The notes under the pieces were generated by a model that worked only from the letters and a program-made list of their open reading frames with translations, had not been told where the DNA came from and made no database searches. A stretch of 64,000 nt of DNA from Akkermansiaceae bacterium UBA7890 (GTDB lineage: Bacteria; Verrucomicrobiota; Verrucomicrobiia; Verrucomicrobiales; Akkermansiaceae): NCBI GenBank assembly GCA_002501065.1, contig DLRK01000043.1, positions 30,137-94,136 of the forward strand, in the 5' to 3' direction. Positions 1-8,323 of the stretch are shown piece by piece (the stretch's first letter is position 1; every line of letters starts with the position of its first letter). The translations under genes were made by a program, and so were the position numbers.

Positions 1-26
1 AACAGAGAGGGGTAACAGAGAGGGTA

Positions 27-3000
27 ATGAAGGGAAGCGTGATGGAAAGGCGCCTGGAACGGGCGGGAAATGAAGATTGGGATGATGCCACGCTAGCCGG
101 GGAGGCGGTTAGCCTGGCGGAGGAGATCCTGGTGGCAGCCAGGAAGGGGCAACGTCCGGGGGAGCGCTATGAGGCGTGGAAGATGAACCGCATGCTCGAA
201 GATCCTGCCGGGAAGGCGTTCACCCTGGAGATGGCGGACCAGGTCTTCCGTCCCCGGACCGCCTGGCGAGCGGCTTCTCAATTCCGCTACTTGCTGGAGA
301 GCAGAGGCGCCCCTGAGTACCTCCCCCTGCATGAGCGCATCGCACTGGCGGTGGCAGCATTCGGTTCCTGTCTGGCGCCGGAAACCGTGATCGCGGCCGT
401 GACGGCCAAGATGAGGCGCGAAAGCAGGCAAGTGGTGCTTCCTGCGGAACCGGGTTTTCTGGATCGGCATATTGCGAAGCGACGCCGGATGGGGGCACGA
501 CTGAACCTCAATCTCCTCGGGGAAGCCATCCTGGGCGAAGAGGAGGCGGCGCACCGTCTGGAGGAGAATATCCGTCGATTGGAGAGTTCGGACTGCGACT
601 ACATCTCAGTGAAGATCAGTTCGGTCTTCAGCCAGGTGAACGTCCTGGCTTACGAGGATACCCTCAAGCGGGTGAAGGAGCCTCTCCGGCAACTCTATCG
701 CGCGGCGCAGAACAATGCAGTTGAGGGCAAAGCGAAGTTTGTGAACCTCGATATGGAGGAGTATCGTGACCTGCATCTCACCTGCGATGCCTTCCAGGGG
801 GTGTTGGACGAAGAGGAGTTTCGCCAGCTTGAGGCCGGGATCGTGTTGCAGGCCTATCTGCCCGACTCCTTCAGGTTGCAGCAGAAACTGACGGACTGGG
901 CCTGCAAACGCCAGGCCCGGGGCAGAGCGGGGATCAAGCTGCGCATCGTAAAGGGTGCCAATCTGGCCATGGAAAAGGTGGAGGCGGCGGTGCACGGCTG
1001 GGAACAGGCCCCATACGAGTTCAAAGGCGAAGTGGACGCCAATTTCAAGCGTATGCTTCACTATGCCTGCGAGAAACCCCACGCGGAGGCAGTTCGGGTC
1101 GGGGTGGGGAGTCATAATCTCTTCGATGTGTCCTATGCCCTGCTTCTGCGGGAGAGGCAGGGTGTCCGGGAGCGGGTTGAGATCGAAATGCTGGAAGGGA
1201 TGGCGAACCACCAGGCCCGGGTGGTGGAGGAGGTGGGAGGCAGCCTTCTTTTTTATGCGCCGGTGGTGGACCGGGGAAACTTTCACTCCGCCATCGCCTA
1301 TCTGGTGCGGCGGCTTGATGAGAACACGGCCCCGGAGAATTTTCTGCGCGATCTTTTCGGAATGCGCCCGGGGGACACCAAGTGGAATGATCAACGAGAG
1401 CGATTCCTGCTGGCTACCTCGGCCAAGGATGAAGTGAGCGAGGTGCCTGCGCGGCAACAGGATCGACGGATTGAGAGCGGGGAACTGCCGGGCACAATTT
1501 TCGAGAATGAAGCGGATACTGACTGGACCCTGGCGGCTAACCGGGAGTGGGTTCACAATGTCCGTGAACGGGTGGAGATTCCCGGGACGATCGGAATCCA
1601 GGTGGGGGGACGAATCAGGAAACCAGCGCGGACCGGGAAGTCTTTTGATCCGTCTGCCCCGGGAGAATGCCTCTACCATTACGGGTTGGCCGGAGAGGGG
1701 GAGGTCGAGGAGGCCCTCAGGGTTGCGGTAGACGCAGTGGGAGTCTGGGCCGGGTCGACCGGGCTTACCCCCGGGGAGCAACTCGTAAGGGTTTCCACTG
1801 AGTTGGCGCGGACACGGGGCATGCTGATTGCCACCATGGAATGTGATGCCGGGAAAGCGGTTCCGGAGGGGGACTCGGAAGTGAATGAAGCGATCGATTT
1901 CGCAAACTATTATGCGCATTGCCTGTCGCGTCCGGGGTTGGGGGACGGGGTGCAGCGAACGCCGCTGGGAGTGGTGGTGGTTGCCCCGCCATGGAATTTT
2001 CCGCTCGCGATTGCCTGCGGGGGAGTGCTTGCAGCCCTGGCAGCTGGAAACGCGGTGATCCTGAAGCCGCCTCCCGAAACGGTCCTGACTGCATGGCGAC
2101 TGGCAGAGGTGCTCTGGGATGCGGGCATCCCCAAGAAGGCCCTGCAGTTTCTTCCGGTAGCTGAAGATGCGGTGGGGCGGAAGTTGCTCACGGATGAACG
2201 GGTCAAAGGAGTCATTCTCACCGGGGCCTACGAGACGGCGCGCCTCTTTCGAGGATGGAAGCCGTCGATGCGGCTCTTTGCGGAAACGAGTGGCAAGAAT
2301 GCCATGCTGATCACAGCAGCGGCGGATCCCGACCAGGCGATCAAGGATCTTGTCAAGAGCGCGTTCGGACATGCGGGGCAGAAGTGCTCGGCGGCGTCCC
2401 TGGCCATTCTTGAGGCCGAGCTTTATGATGATGATTCCTTCCTGCGCCAGTTGCGTGATGCGGCAGCCAGTCTGCGGGTGGGAACACCGGATGAACTGGC
2501 CAGCGTGGTCACCCCGGTCATTCGGCCGCCCGGGCTGGAGTTGTCCCGCGGATTGAAGGAATTGGAAAAGGGGGAAGAGTGGTTGCTCGAACCGACGATG
2601 GTGGATGGCAATCCCTGCCTCTGGACGCCGGGTATCAGGATGGGGGTGCAGTCCGCCAGCTGGTACCGACGCACGGAGTGTTTCGGGCCGGTCCTGGGAT
2701 TGATGCGGGCCTGCGATTTCGAAGACGGGCTCCGGTTGCAGAATGATTCCCGTTTCGGGTTGACGGGGGGTCTCCAGAGTCTGGATCTGCGGGAAATTCG
2801 CCAGTGGCGGGAACGAGTGGAGGTGGGCAACGCCTATATCAATCGCCCCATTACGGGGGCGATCGTGCAGCGGCAGCCATTTGGAGGATGGAAACGATCG
2901 GCAACGGGGCCCGGGGCGAAGGCTGGAGGGCCTAATTACCTTCTGCAACTGGCGAGGTGGAGCGAGGTGTCTCTTCCCCGGGAGGGGAAGGAGGGGGAGT

Positions 3001-3554
3001 GTTCGGAACTTGCAGAGGAATTCTGCCGGACCCTGCCGCCTGCAACTGAGCGGATTCGCGCGGCGGCTGCGAGCTATGCGAAGTGGTGGAGCGAGGAGTT
3101 TTCGGTCTCACACGATCCCTCGGGAATTCTCGGTGAATCCAACGTCTTCCGCTATCGCAGGGGTGGACAGATTCTTGTGCGTTCCGAGGGAATGACCCTT
3201 GAAGAGGTGGCTCTGGTGCTGTTGGCGGCACGAACCTGCGGGGTGGAGGTGATCCTCAGTGCGGGAGTGCGGCAGGGGGTATGCGGGCCACTGGCCGCAG
3301 CTGCCAAGGTGGACTGGAGGTTGGAAACCGAAACAGATCTGTGCGAATGGATCCGGTCGGAGGGGAAAGGCGTCGAGCGCATTCGTGCCTTGAATCCATC
3401 CGAGGCCCTGCGGCAGGCAGCCTGCGAGGCGGAAGCAGAGATCACCGACTGGTCAGTTCTTGCTAATGGCAGGATTGAACTTCTGCACTACCTGCGCGAG
3501 CAGGTCGTGAGTGAGACACGGCACCGCTACGGCAATATCATGGCGCGCTCCTGA
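27..3554 (+). CDS. putA: Bifunctional proline dehydrogenase / glutamate-semialdehyde dehydrogenase
   Basis: Oxidises proline to glutamate in two steps on one chain: FAD-dependent proline dehydrogenase, then NAD-dependent aldehyde dehydrogenase. Of 1175 residues, roughly 150-450 look like the PRODH barrel (IVKGANLAMEK strand) and roughly 520-990 are the ALDH fold, with the expected Glu near 753 (ETSGKN) and nucleophile Cys near 787 (GQKCSAAS). About 185 residues follow the ALDH core. No N-terminal ribbon-helix-helix is visible, so the autorepressor domain of the E. coli protein is absent. The first ATG has GAGAGGG only 2 nt upstream; the in-frame ATG at 42 has AGGGA at better spacing and may be the real start. 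It is convergent with the cytochrome gene that ends at 3571. The upstream promoter lies outside the window. Confidence 0.95.
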   Translation: MKGSVMERRLERAGNEDWDDATLAGEAVSLAEEILVAARKGQRPGERYEAWKMNRMLEDPAGKAFTLEMADQVFRPRTAWRAASQFRYLLESRGAPEYLPLHERIALAVAAFGSCLAPETVIAAVTAKMRRESRQVVLPAEPGFLDRHIAKRRRMGARLNLNLLGEAILGEEEAAHRLEENIRRLESSDCDYISVKISSVFSQVNVLAYEDTLKRVKEPLRQLYRAAQNNAVEGKAKFVNLDMEEYRDLHLTCDAFQGVLDEEEFRQLEAGIVLQAYLPDSFRLQQKLTDWACKRQARGRAGIKLRIVKGANLAMEKVEAAVHGWEQAPYEFKGEVDANFKRMLHYACEKPHAEAVRVGVGSHNLFDVSYALLLRERQGVRERVEIEMLEGMANHQARVVEEVGGSLLFYAPVVDRGNFHSAIAYLVRRLDENTAPENFLRDLFGMRPGDTKWNDQRERFLLATSAKDEVSEVPARQQDRRIESGELPGTIFENEADTDWTLAANREWVHNVRERVEIPGTIGIQVGGRIRKPARTGKSFDPSAPGECLYHYGLAGEGEVEEALRVAVDAVGVWAGSTGLTPGEQLVRVSTELARTRGMLIATMECDAGKAVPEGDSEVNEAIDFANYYAHCLSRPGLGDGVQRTPLGVVVVAPPWNFPLAIACGGVLAALAAGNAVILKPPPETVLTAWRLAEVLWDAGIPKKALQFLPVAEDAVGRKLLTDERVKGVILTGAYETARLFRGWKPSMRLFAETSGKNAMLITAAADPDQAIKDLVKSAFGHAGQKCSAASLAILEAELYDDDSFLRQLRDAAASLRVGTPDELASVVTPVIRPPGLELSRGLKELEKGEEWLLEPTMVDGNPCLWTPGIRMGVQSASWYRRTECFGPVLGLMRACDFEDGLRLQNDSRFGLTGGLQSLDLREIRQWRERVEVGNAYINRPITGAIVQRQPFGGWKRSATGPGAKAGGPNYLLQLARWSEVSLPREGKEGECSELAEEFCRTLPPATERIRAAAASYAKWWSEEFSVSHDPSGILGESNVFRYRRGGQILVRSEGMTLEEVALVLLAARTCGVEVILSAGVRQGVCGPLAAAAKVDWRLETETDLCEWIRSEGKGVERIRALNPSEALRQAACEAEAEITDWSVLANGRIELLHYLREQVVSETRHRYGNIMARS

Positions 3555-3570
3555 GCGTTGATAGGAGCTA

Positions 3571-6500
3571 TTACCTGCCTGCCCTGTTCTGCGCCTTGAT
3601 GCGTCTGATCACCGGGATGACACAGAGGGAGCACCAGGTCAGGATTCCCAGTATGATGAAGACCCGTCGAATCTCGTCTGTGCCGGCTGCGGGACCGGAG
3701 GTGGGTGGCCCTGAACCGGGAGTTTCGGTCGCGCTCTCTGGCAGGGGCGGTGGGGCAACGAGGTCTGTTATCTTGAGGGGCGGTTGCCCGCTCTCGGCAC
3801 GATACTTCTCGACCATTCCGGGTGTGACGGCGGAGGCCCTGTTCCCCCAGCTATTCCGGATGTAGGTGAGGACTGCGGCGATCTGTTCGTTGGTCTGGGA
3901 GAGGGGAATCATGCCCGCAGGATTGATATCAACTCCAAGGGTGTAGTGCCGGTGATTGACGGTGATGTTGTCCCTGAGGCCACGGATCTGGATCCTGATC
4001 AGGTTTTCCACCGGACCCACCACCCACTCAGAGGGGGCGAGGGGCGGTCCGCCCTGGCCCGCTACACCCTGGCCCCGGTCTCCATGGCAGGCGAGGCAGG
4101 TGAGGTAGGTCTTCTTCCCGAGTTTCATCTGCCGGGAATCAATGGAGATCTCGATGGTTGTCCGGGATTCTCCATCCGGTTTCCGGTCAGACGCCGTTGC
4201 AGGCGTGGGAGTGGTTTCCGGCGACGGTCCGGGTGTTTTTTTCGGATCGCCTGTCTCGTTCGGTGGCGGGGATTCGGCCACGGTGGGTTGTGGGGTGCCC
4301 GTCCCGTTTCTGGAAGTTTTGACTGGCAGGGTGTCCGGGTCGAGGTCTGTTGGGCTGCGCCCGGGTGGTGCGGGCGGATTGTTGCGGGTAAGGCTGCCAA
4401 GCCAGGCCACGAGGTCGCGGAGTTCGCGCTTGGTGAGAACGGCGCCCATGGGAGGGGCCATGGCGGAGACGGGTTTGCTCCGCTCCCGGATGTCGCTCTT
4501 CTTGATCCGCCAGAGATCCATGCCTTCAAGCAGTTCAATGGTGTCGGCGTTTTCGCTGCTGAGAATGCCCGACTTGCTTTTCCCGTTTTTAAAGGTGAGG
4601 GAGACCACTCCGAAGCCTGGAGTCACCACCGCGTTGGGGAGGATGAGGGATTCGAGAAAGTATCTGGCATCGTGGCGCTTGCCGATGCCCGCCAGATTGG
4701 GGCCTGCCTCCCCGCCTTCTGAGTGTCCGTTGTCCACTCGGTGACAGCGCAGGCACTGTCCGGCTGGATTGCTGCGGAAGACGGCTTCCCCGTTCACGGG
4801 GTTTCCTCCCTGCAGGCAGATCTGGAAGTCAGCAAGCGGATCGTCCTTCGAGAGGGAGTTGCCGTAGTTCTTGAAGGCGAGCGTTACCGCCGGGTCATCC
4901 TTGCGCTTCTCCCCGGCTTCCACCACTTCCAGTGCGATGGCCGGGTTGAGCTTGCCTGTCTCGAGCTCGTGGAGCCCTCTTGCGATCCTGGCAGCGGCAG
5001 CCTCACCGGGAAGGTTCGCCAGAATCTTCCAGGCGGCTTGAGCCTGCACCACATTGTTTGAATCCAGGGTCTTGGTAACCACCGGGATCGCTGACTGCGG
5101 AAACCTGCTGGCGAGGAGTCCCAGGGCGTGGTTTGCGTAGGCAATGTCGGCATCCCTGGTGGCCGTGTCCAGCAACTCATGCAGGGCAGCGGGGTCCCCG
5201 GCAGCCAGGAGATCCAGGACCACCATTCTAACCCTGCTTCCCAGTTCCCTGGCCTCGAGAAGGCTGGTCAAACTGGCTGCATCAAGTCCCTTCACCGAAA
5301 GACCATACTGACCTGCGAGGCCGATGGCGGCAGCAAGAACTTCCCCCTTGAGGCTCAGGAGGGATTCGATCTCCAGTTCCAGCGCTTCCTTGATTTCGGA
5401 CTGGTTACGGGGATCGAGTGGCGCGTAGCGACCGAGTGACTGGTCGACGGCCGGTGGGTTGGTCCAGACCGAGACAAGACGCAGCGCTTCAAGGCGTTCG
5501 TTCTCGTCCAGGGCGGTATTGGCCGCCACCCGGAGAAGGCGGGTGGCATTTTCAGTCCCTCCGACGCGAAAGGCACTGTGCAGGAGTCGTCGGAGCATCA
5601 TGCGACTGAGTGGGCGTCCTCCCTGTCCGGGAGCATATTCATCGAGGAGAGCGGCCACTGCGGGACGGGCCATTTCGATGGGGACATCGTGGGCAGCGCG
5701 GATGGCCTCATCGGAGATGAGAGGATCTTCCTTGTCGAAAAAGAAGCGGACCAGGTTGGGAGAGCGGAGGCGACGGAGAGCCACCACGGCAGCGAGGCGA
5801 ATGGATTTGTTGGGATGGGAGTTCAGCGCGGCGATCTGTGCCTCGGTTCCGGATCCGAGGAGAGCCATCACTCCGGCGTGACGCAGGTAAGGATCGTGAT
5901 CGGCGTTCTCGGCGAGGAGGACCAGGGTGGGATTGAAGGCTCCCTTTGCGCGGTGCCGGGCCAGGGAGGTTGCGGCAAAGGCCCGGACGCGGGGAGAGGG
6001 ATCCTGCAGGGAATTGACCAGGCGGCCATGATCCTCAAGGGGGGCTTCGCCCAGGGCGCGGGCGGCCTGGGCGCGTAATTCATTGTCGGGGTGGCCGAGG
6101 AGTTCCACCAGTCGTTCGGTGGAGGCTTTCGATTGTGCCCGGCGAGCCCTGATCCAGAGGCCCCAGGTGCCATGCAGGGCCAGGGAGCGGCTTTCCTCCT
6201 GCCTGGTGGCATTGATGAAATACGGCACGGCTTCGGGGCGGTCGGCGAGAGCCAATTGGGCACGAAGGCGAACCCGGAAATCCTCGTGCTTCATGAGTTC
6301 GAAAAGTTGAAGGGGTGGAAGACGGTTGAAGTTCTTCCCTGCGAAAAGCTCAGTGACTTCCCTCGTCTTTGTTGAGGTCAGTGATTCCTCTGAAGAAAGC
6401 GTGTAGATCCGACCGGCGGAGTGGGATTGCCATCCTTTCACGAAGTCAGCGACATAGAGACGACCGTCGTAGCCGAATTCGACATCGGTGACGGCGGCGC

Positions 6501-8205
6501 CCCAGTTGAATTTGCGGGCGTTGACCATCTTGAGTCCTGCTCCCCGGGGTTCCAGCTGGAAGGCCCAGATGCCCGAGGCTGCCGGACCTCCCCGGTAGTC
6601 GCAGACCAGAAAGGAATTCTCGCAGTTCGTGGAGAAGCCGGTCCCGGGTTGATATGTCAGTCCGGAGGGGCCGGAGGTCAGCACGTCGATGGGAGGCAGA
6701 AGGAAGGCGGGTTGCCCTTCATGATGCTTGTCCCACTGGCGTTCCTGCATCCATTGGTTGATGGGGCGCCGGGGATACCCCACTTCCCGGTGAAAAGTGT
6801 GGAGGTTCTGGTGGTCGGTGCGCCAGCCGCTATCGGCCCCATCCACGATGTAGACCACCCGGGCCCTGTCTCCCTGGTCGGAGTTGTTGTCGACACTGAT
6901 GAGATTGCCCCACTGATCGAAGGCGATTTCCTTGGGATTGCGGAGACCAGCATGCACAACCTCGAAGTTGGTTCCGTCGGGATCAAAGCGGAAAACCGTG
7001 CCCTGGTCGGTATAGGCGAAGTGCAGACCTTCCCGGTTCGTGACATTCATGGCGCGGTCGCCGACCGATCCGTATAGGCGCCCGTCCGGTCCCAGGGCGA
7101 ATCCATTGAGATCGTGGCCGGACAGGGAGACGCGGAGGCCGAACCCGGAGAAGAGCTTCTTTCGCACATCGGCAATGCCGTCGTCGTCGGTGTCGCGGAG
7201 GGTCCAGATGTGAGGGATGCAGGCGAAGTAGACCTGACCCTCCAGCGAGTAGATGCCACCTGCAGTGCCGTCGAGCATTCCGTTGAACCCCTCGGCGTAG
7301 AGGGTGCTCCGGTCAGCCTCTCCGTCTCCATCGGTGTCGACGAGGAGGCGGATTTTTTCAGACTTCTCCGTCATCGCGGCAACCGGATAATTTTCGTCCC
7401 ACTTCTGGTGCATCCTGTGGCGGTCTTCCACGCTGAGAGCGGCGATGTCGTCGGTGTGCCAGTAGCGGTGATCGCGGTTGTCGGGGATGCCGTGACGCAA
7501 GCGGTGGGTCTCGGTCACGAGGACTCGCCCGGACTCGTCGATACAGAGAGCGGTAGGGGAGTAAAGGTCGTGTTCGTCGTGAGTGGCGAAGATCTCGAGC
7601 CTGCTGCCCTCGGGAATAGTGACCCCTGGCAGGGTGTCGGTGCTCACCAGTCCGGGATTGAAGGGCCTGCCGTCCCGGGTGGCGTCGGGAAAGCCTGGAT
7701 CGGATTTTTCGGCGAAGAGGATGTGGTCTATCAGGATATAATCGCCCTCCCGGGCCGCGGCATCAACCAGGCGCAAGCGGCCCTGCTGTCCCTTCAGGTT
7801 GCTCACGTCCCAGGTGCGGGATCGCAGGATGCTGTCGTCCTGGCCAGTGGCCTCCCGCATGATCTGGTCATCGATGAGAAGTTGGATGGATGTCAGGCCC
7901 TTCTTGCTCCCGCCTCCTATGAGGAAGCTGAGATGGGGGTGTTCGATGGCAAAGGGGGGCGAGGTGAGGGAGCCCATCCCGGCAGCTCCTTCGGCGAAGG
8001 AACTGGCGAAGGATTCACCGGCGTAGCCGCGGACCTTGCCAGCCTGAGTCCCGTGTCCGCCAGTGGCAGGAGCCTTTCCAAAGGCCTTCCCGGTCTCCTG
8101 CCAGGTTCCGAATCCGTCACCCTCAAAGGGTTCAAAGACCCTGTCGGCTGCCTGGAGGTGAAGGGCCAGGGTGGATGCGACGAGGGCACAGCGAAAAATC
8201 GTCAT
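3571..8205 (-). CDS. PVC-type membrane-bound dehydrogenase with HEAT repeats and two c-type haem domains
   Basis: A 1544-residue exported protein, probably a periplasmic sugar or alcohol dehydrogenase that passes electrons through its own haems; the substrate is unknown. Seen in order: signal peptide (1-19, ending LHLQAA); a beta-sandwich at about 20-170 resembling the N-terminal module of some secreted GH32 proteins; a beta-propeller-like dehydrogenase region at about 190-600 of the Pirellula/Verrucomicrobium type; HEAT-like repeats at about 620-1080; a haem domain with CLRCH near 1150; a Pro/Thr-rich linker; a second cytochrome c domain with CLACH near 1370 and a likely axial Met in AGMIPLS; and one C-terminal transmembrane helix (about 1513-1533) with a basic tail. 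A promoter at 8216-8243 would give an almost leaderless mRNA. The domain assignments rest on motif recognition, not a search. Confidence 0.85.
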   Translation of the reverse strand: MTIFRCALVASTLALHLQAADRVFEPFEGDGFGTWQETGKAFGKAPATGGHGTQAGKVRGYAGESFASSFAEGAAGMGSLTSPPFAIEHPHLSFLIGGGSKKGLTSIQLLIDDQIMREATGQDDSILRSRTWDVSNLKGQQGRLRLVDAAAREGDYILIDHILFAEKSDPGFPDATRDGRPFNPGLVSTDTLPGVTIPEGSRLEIFATHDEHDLYSPTALCIDESGRVLVTETHRLRHGIPDNRDHRYWHTDDIAALSVEDRHRMHQKWDENYPVAAMTEKSEKIRLLVDTDGDGEADRSTLYAEGFNGMLDGTAGGIYSLEGQVYFACIPHIWTLRDTDDDGIADVRKKLFSGFGLRVSLSGHDLNGFALGPDGRLYGSVGDRAMNVTNREGLHFAYTDQGTVFRFDPDGTNFEVVHAGLRNPKEIAFDQWGNLISVDNNSDQGDRARVVYIVDGADSGWRTDHQNLHTFHREVGYPRRPINQWMQERQWDKHHEGQPAFLLPPIDVLTSGPSGLTYQPGTGFSTNCENSFLVCDYRGGPAASGIWAFQLEPRGAGLKMVNARKFNWGAAVTDVEFGYDGRLYVADFVKGWQSHSAGRIYTLSSEESLTSTKTREVTELFAGKNFNRLPPLQLFELMKHEDFRVRLRAQLALADRPEAVPYFINATRQEESRSLALHGTWGLWIRARRAQSKASTERLVELLGHPDNELRAQAARALGEAPLEDHGRLVNSLQDPSPRVRAFAATSLARHRAKGAFNPTLVLLAENADHDPYLRHAGVMALLGSGTEAQIAALNSHPNKSIRLAAVVALRRLRSPNLVRFFFDKEDPLISDEAIRAAHDVPIEMARPAVAALLDEYAPGQGGRPLSRMMLRRLLHSAFRVGGTENATRLLRVAANTALDENERLEALRLVSVWTNPPAVDQSLGRYAPLDPRNQSEIKEALELEIESLLSLKGEVLAAAIGLAGQYGLSVKGLDAASLTSLLEARELGSRVRMVVLDLLAAGDPAALHELLDTATRDADIAYANHALGLLASRFPQSAIPVVTKTLDSNNVVQAQAAWKILANLPGEAAAARIARGLHELETGKLNPAIALEVVEAGEKRKDDPAVTLAFKNYGNSLSKDDPLADFQICLQGGNPVNGEAVFRSNPAGQCLRCHRVDNGHSEGGEAGPNLAGIGKRHDARYFLESLILPNAVVTPGFGVVSLTFKNGKSKSGILSSENADTIELLEGMDLWRIKKSDIRERSKPVSAMAPPMGAVLTKRELRDLVAWLGSLTRNNPPAPPGRSPTDLDPDTLPVKTSRNGTGTPQPTVAESPPPNETGDPKKTPGPSPETTPTPATASDRKPDGESRTTIEISIDSRQMKLGKKTYLTCLACHGDRGQGVAGQGGPPLAPSEWVVGPVENLIRIQIRGLRDNITVNHRHYTLGVDINPAGMIPLSQTNEQIAAVLTYIRNSWGNRASAVTPGMVEKYRAESGQPPLKITDLVAPPPLPESATETPGSGPPTSGPAAGTDEIRRVFIILGILTWCSLCVIPVIRRIKAQNRAGR

Positions 8206-8215
8206 CGACGTTCTG

Positions 8216-8243
8216 ACAGTAACAGTTCGTTGGGAAATCGCAA
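8216..8243 (-). promoter_or_regulatory. Predicted promoter of the 1544-aa cytochrome gene, near-leaderless
   Basis: On the minus strand TTGCGA (8243-8238), a 16-nt spacer, then TACTGT (8221-8216). The ATG begins 10 nt past the -10, so transcription would start about 3 nt before it. No Shine-Dalgarno sequence precedes the ATG. The geometry is identical to that at imuA. Confidence 0.45.
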
Positions 8244-8323
8244 AGGGCGGGAACCGATTTGTTTGAAGTGAGGAATGCGTGGTCGTCGATTACAGAGGAT
8301 GTGATCTGTTTGTCGCGGGAGTA

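Noticed and set aside
1..24. Duplicated AACAGAGAGGG at the window start
   Set aside because: Only two partial copies at the window edge; cannot be judged without upstream sequence.
606..2948. Long open frame (780 codons) antisense to putA
   Set aside because: Pro/Arg/His-rich, no family character, fully opposite a clear enzyme; a product of G+C-rich third positions.
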